7,864 nucleotides of DNA from Vallitaleaceae bacterium (lineage in GTDB: Bacteria > Bacillota > Clostridia > Lachnospirales > Vallitaleaceae): the NCBI GenBank assembly GCA_027858555.1, contig JAQICP010000006.1, positions 1-7,864 on the forward strand, in the 5' to 3' direction. Below are positions 6,437 to 7,864 of the stretch, piece after piece (position 1 is the stretch's first letter; each line of letters opens with the position of its first letter). A program made the translations under genes and the position numbers. The notes beneath the pieces were generated by a model. The model ran no database searches and was not told the DNA's origin. It saw nothing but the letters and a program-made list of their open reading frames with translations.

Positions 6437-6463
6437 AAGGGGAAGCACTAAGTGCCTCCCCTT
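6437..6463 (-). terminator. GC-rich hairpin between binding-protein and permease genes (attenuating or mRNA-stabilising)
   Basis: The arms AAGGGGAGGCAC and GTGCTTCCCCTT (minus strand) form a 12-bp stem with one G-U pair and a 3-nt TTA loop. It begins 25 nt past the stop codon of the substrate-binding protein gene. Only four T residues follow, two of them in the stem, before an A-run, so full termination is doubtful. In ABC sugar operons such hairpins commonly protect the 3' end of the binding-protein mRNA and reduce read-through, giving more binding protein than permease. That role is inferred here. Confidence 0.75.
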
Positions 6464-6488
6464 ATGTGATATTTAACTAGATCTTTTT

Positions 6489-7864
6489 TTAATTAGCGCC
6501 TACTGCTTCTCTAGCTGCTGCCCATCTTGCATTAAGGTCAGCCATTATATCATCAAACGTCTCGTCTCTATTACCGATAGCTGCTTCTAAGATACGCATT
6601 CTGTAGCTTTCAGACCAACGACCGATTTCTGATTCAGCATCAACATCGTCGAGTAATGTCTCTTCTCCAGCTGGAGCTGGATTGTTTGTCATAAAGATTA
6701 CGCCAAGATCTTCGAAACCTTGTAATGTACTAGGCATTGCAGCACCGATTCTTGGTGAAATACCACCTTGGTCGATTGTAAAGCCAGAATCATTAACAAA
6801 CCACATAACCCATGCTTTTGCTGCTTCTTTGTTTTCACTGTTAACATTGATACCTAAGTTATAATCACTGCCTGAAGCTGCATAGATATTGCCGTCTGCT
6901 GCAGTATAAGGGAAAGGCATATAACCGATAACTTCTGGGTCAAGTCCTTCAAGTACAGCTGCTTCTTGCATTTGTACGATTGACCATGAACCAAGTACCA
7001 TAGAACTGATGTCGCCCCTTGCTAACATGCCTTTACAACCTTCCCAGTCAGTACCAGTTGGGTCTTCTTCGCTTAAACCATTAGCAACGATATCGTATAA
7101 TAATTTACTCATAACATAGTATGGCTCGCCTTCTGCCCATGGTGCGTCTTGATGAGCTACAGAATTTGCCCAATCAGGATCACCTGATAATGAAGGTGCT
7201 TCTGCTTCCCATTGTCCACCAAGTGGCCAACCAGCAGCATAGTTTGTGTAATAAGGAATTGAATCGGTATTATCTTTTACTAATTGTAAATCAGCTAAAT
7301 ATTCGTCAACTGAAGTTGGTAATTCTGTAATGCCGGCTTCCGCCCATACATCTTTGTTATATAGAACGCCTTGTGCATTACCTACTGAAGGAATACCATA
7401 ACTCATACCATCATAAGCAAAGTCTGTCATCCATAAGTACTCAGCACTCATCTCTTCAAGTGTTCCAAGTGGCTCAAAGAAATCTGGTAACATGTCAAGT
7501 GTGAAGTTCTCTCTAGGAATCATAAGCACATCACCATATTCAACTGTATTCATACGAATTCTAATCTGACCTTCATAATCAGTAATACCTTCGAATTCAA
7601 CTGTTACACCTGGATAGATCTCATTGAATGCTGCCGCATAATCCATCATGCTAATTGGCGCATCTTCAAGTAGAAGGTCCGTACGTTGTGTAATAACTGT
7701 AATCGTACCTGTAACTTCAGCCGCTTCTACTTCAGGCGCATCTGTATCAGCATCTGGTGTATCTGTGCCCGCGTCAGCTACTGGTGTATCTGTAGCATCT
7801 GTAACCTCATCTTTTGTACAACCAACAAATAATGTTGTCAGCATTGCTGCCACTAATAAAATTG
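6489..7864 (-). CDS. Extracellular sugar-binding lipoprotein of a CUT1 ABC transporter (partial, N-terminus beyond right edge)
   Basis: This is a family 1 solute-binding protein that would capture oligosaccharides outside the cell and deliver them to the two permeases. The frame stays open to the window edge: the visible start reads ILLVAAMLTTLFVGC, the hydrophobic core of a lipoprotein signal peptide ending in a lipobox with Cys as the lipid-attachment residue. The GTG at 7851-7853 lies within this core, so the true start is outside the window. After the Cys comes a Thr/Asp/Pro/Ala-rich linker of about 30 residues with two TDTP units, then the folded domain beginning near TGTITVITQRTD. It contains YGIPSVGNAQGVLYNKDVW, a hinge-region signature of the family, and many aromatics (WPLGGQW, WSIVQMQ) suited to sugar stacking. 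The two permease genes follow, after a strong hairpin. A manno-oligosaccharide ligand is inferred only from the operon. Confidence 0.94.
   Translation of the reverse strand, partial: ILLVAAMLTTLFVGCTKDEVTDATDTPVADAGTDTPDADTDAPEVEAAEVTGTITVITQRTDLLLEDAPISMMDYAAAFNEIYPGVTVEFEGITDYEGQIRIRMNTVEYGDVLMIPRENFTLDMLPDFFEPLGTLEEMSAEYLWMTDFAYDGMSYGIPSVGNAQGVLYNKDVWAEAGITELPTSVDEYLADLQLVKDNTDSIPYYTNYAAGWPLGGQWEAEAPSLSGDPDWANSVAHQDAPWAEGEPYYVMSKLLYDIVANGLSEEDPTGTDWEGCKGMLARGDISSMVLGSWSIVQMQEAAVLEGLDPEVIGYMPFPYTAADGNIYAASGSDYNLGINVNSENKEAAKAWVMWFVNDSGFTIDQGGISPRIGAAMPSTLQGFEDLGVIFMTNNPAPAGEETLLDDVDAESEIGRWSESYRMRILEAAIGNRDETFDDIMADLNARWAAAREAVGAN
7754..7793. repeat. Short in-gene direct repeat encoding the lipoprotein linker
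   Basis: The 13-mer CTGGTGTATCTGT occurs at 7754-7766 and again at 7781-7793, a period of 27 nt, which keeps the frame. It encodes repeated Thr-Asp-Thr-Pro units of the acidic linker between the lipid anchor and the binding domain, so linker length could vary by slippage or recombination. Confidence 0.6.

Noticed and set aside
6383..6448. Upstream GTG start giving the MalF-type permease 22 extra residues
   Set aside because: The GTG is within the intergenic hairpin, and the added Cys/Lys-rich segment is unlike permease N-termini. The ATG at 6380-6382 has an excellent ribosome binding site.
6437..6463. The same hairpin as a plus-strand terminator
   Set aside because: No plus-strand gene ends here and the plus-strand side is not followed by a T-run.
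1..7864. CRISPR arrays, tRNA or rRNA genes, insertion sequences, attachment sites
   Set aside because: Reading through the window I saw no regularly spaced repeats, cloverleaf-like segments, transposase or integrase frames, or terminal inverted repeats.

Overview
The window reads as one strand-consistent operon segment, with seven genes all on the minus strand. It probably comes from a low-GC, motile, anaerobic Firmicute of the class Clostridia. The reasons are the AT-rich DNA, strong AGGAGG-type ribosome binding sites, a lipoprotein-type sugar-binding protein, and a chemoreceptor of clostridial style. The genus cannot be fixed from the sequence alone.

In transcription order (right to left) the layout is: a CUT1 sugar ABC transporter made of a lipoprotein substrate-binding protein (6489-7864, its N-terminus cut off by the right edge), a MalF-type permease (5504-6382) and a MalG-type permease (4666-5499); a GH130 mannoside phosphorylase (3533-4555); a GH113-type beta-mannanase (2422-3348); a methyl-accepting chemotaxis protein (316-2400); and an SGNH/GDSL hydrolase (1-248, its C-terminus cut off by the left edge). 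There is no gene for the transporter ATPase and no transcription regulator in the window.

The genes fit a route for imported beta-manno-oligosaccharides. The binding protein and permeases bring oligosaccharides in. The SGNH esterase may remove acetyl groups, the GH113 enzyme hydrolyses beta-1,4-mannosidic bonds, and the GH130 enzyme cleaves mannosides with phosphate to give mannose 1-phosphate. None of the three enzymes shows a secretion signal, so degradation would be cytoplasmic. A complete transmembrane chemoreceptor sits between the mannanase and the esterase, which suggests that swimming behaviour is tied to the same sugar or polymer.

The most notable detail is the start of the GH113 gene. 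The conserved N-terminus and a perfect GGAGGTG ribosome binding site point to an ATT start codon at 3348, in a frame with no ATG, GTG or TTG until 3186, which is inside the catalytic barrel. Other signals are a strong GC-rich hairpin between the binding-protein and permease genes, an inverted repeat just ahead of GH130, a CcpA/LacI-like palindrome with a central CG after the second permease, and a candidate promoter ahead of GH113. With the GH113 start corrected, no stretch longer than 300 bases lacks a gene.
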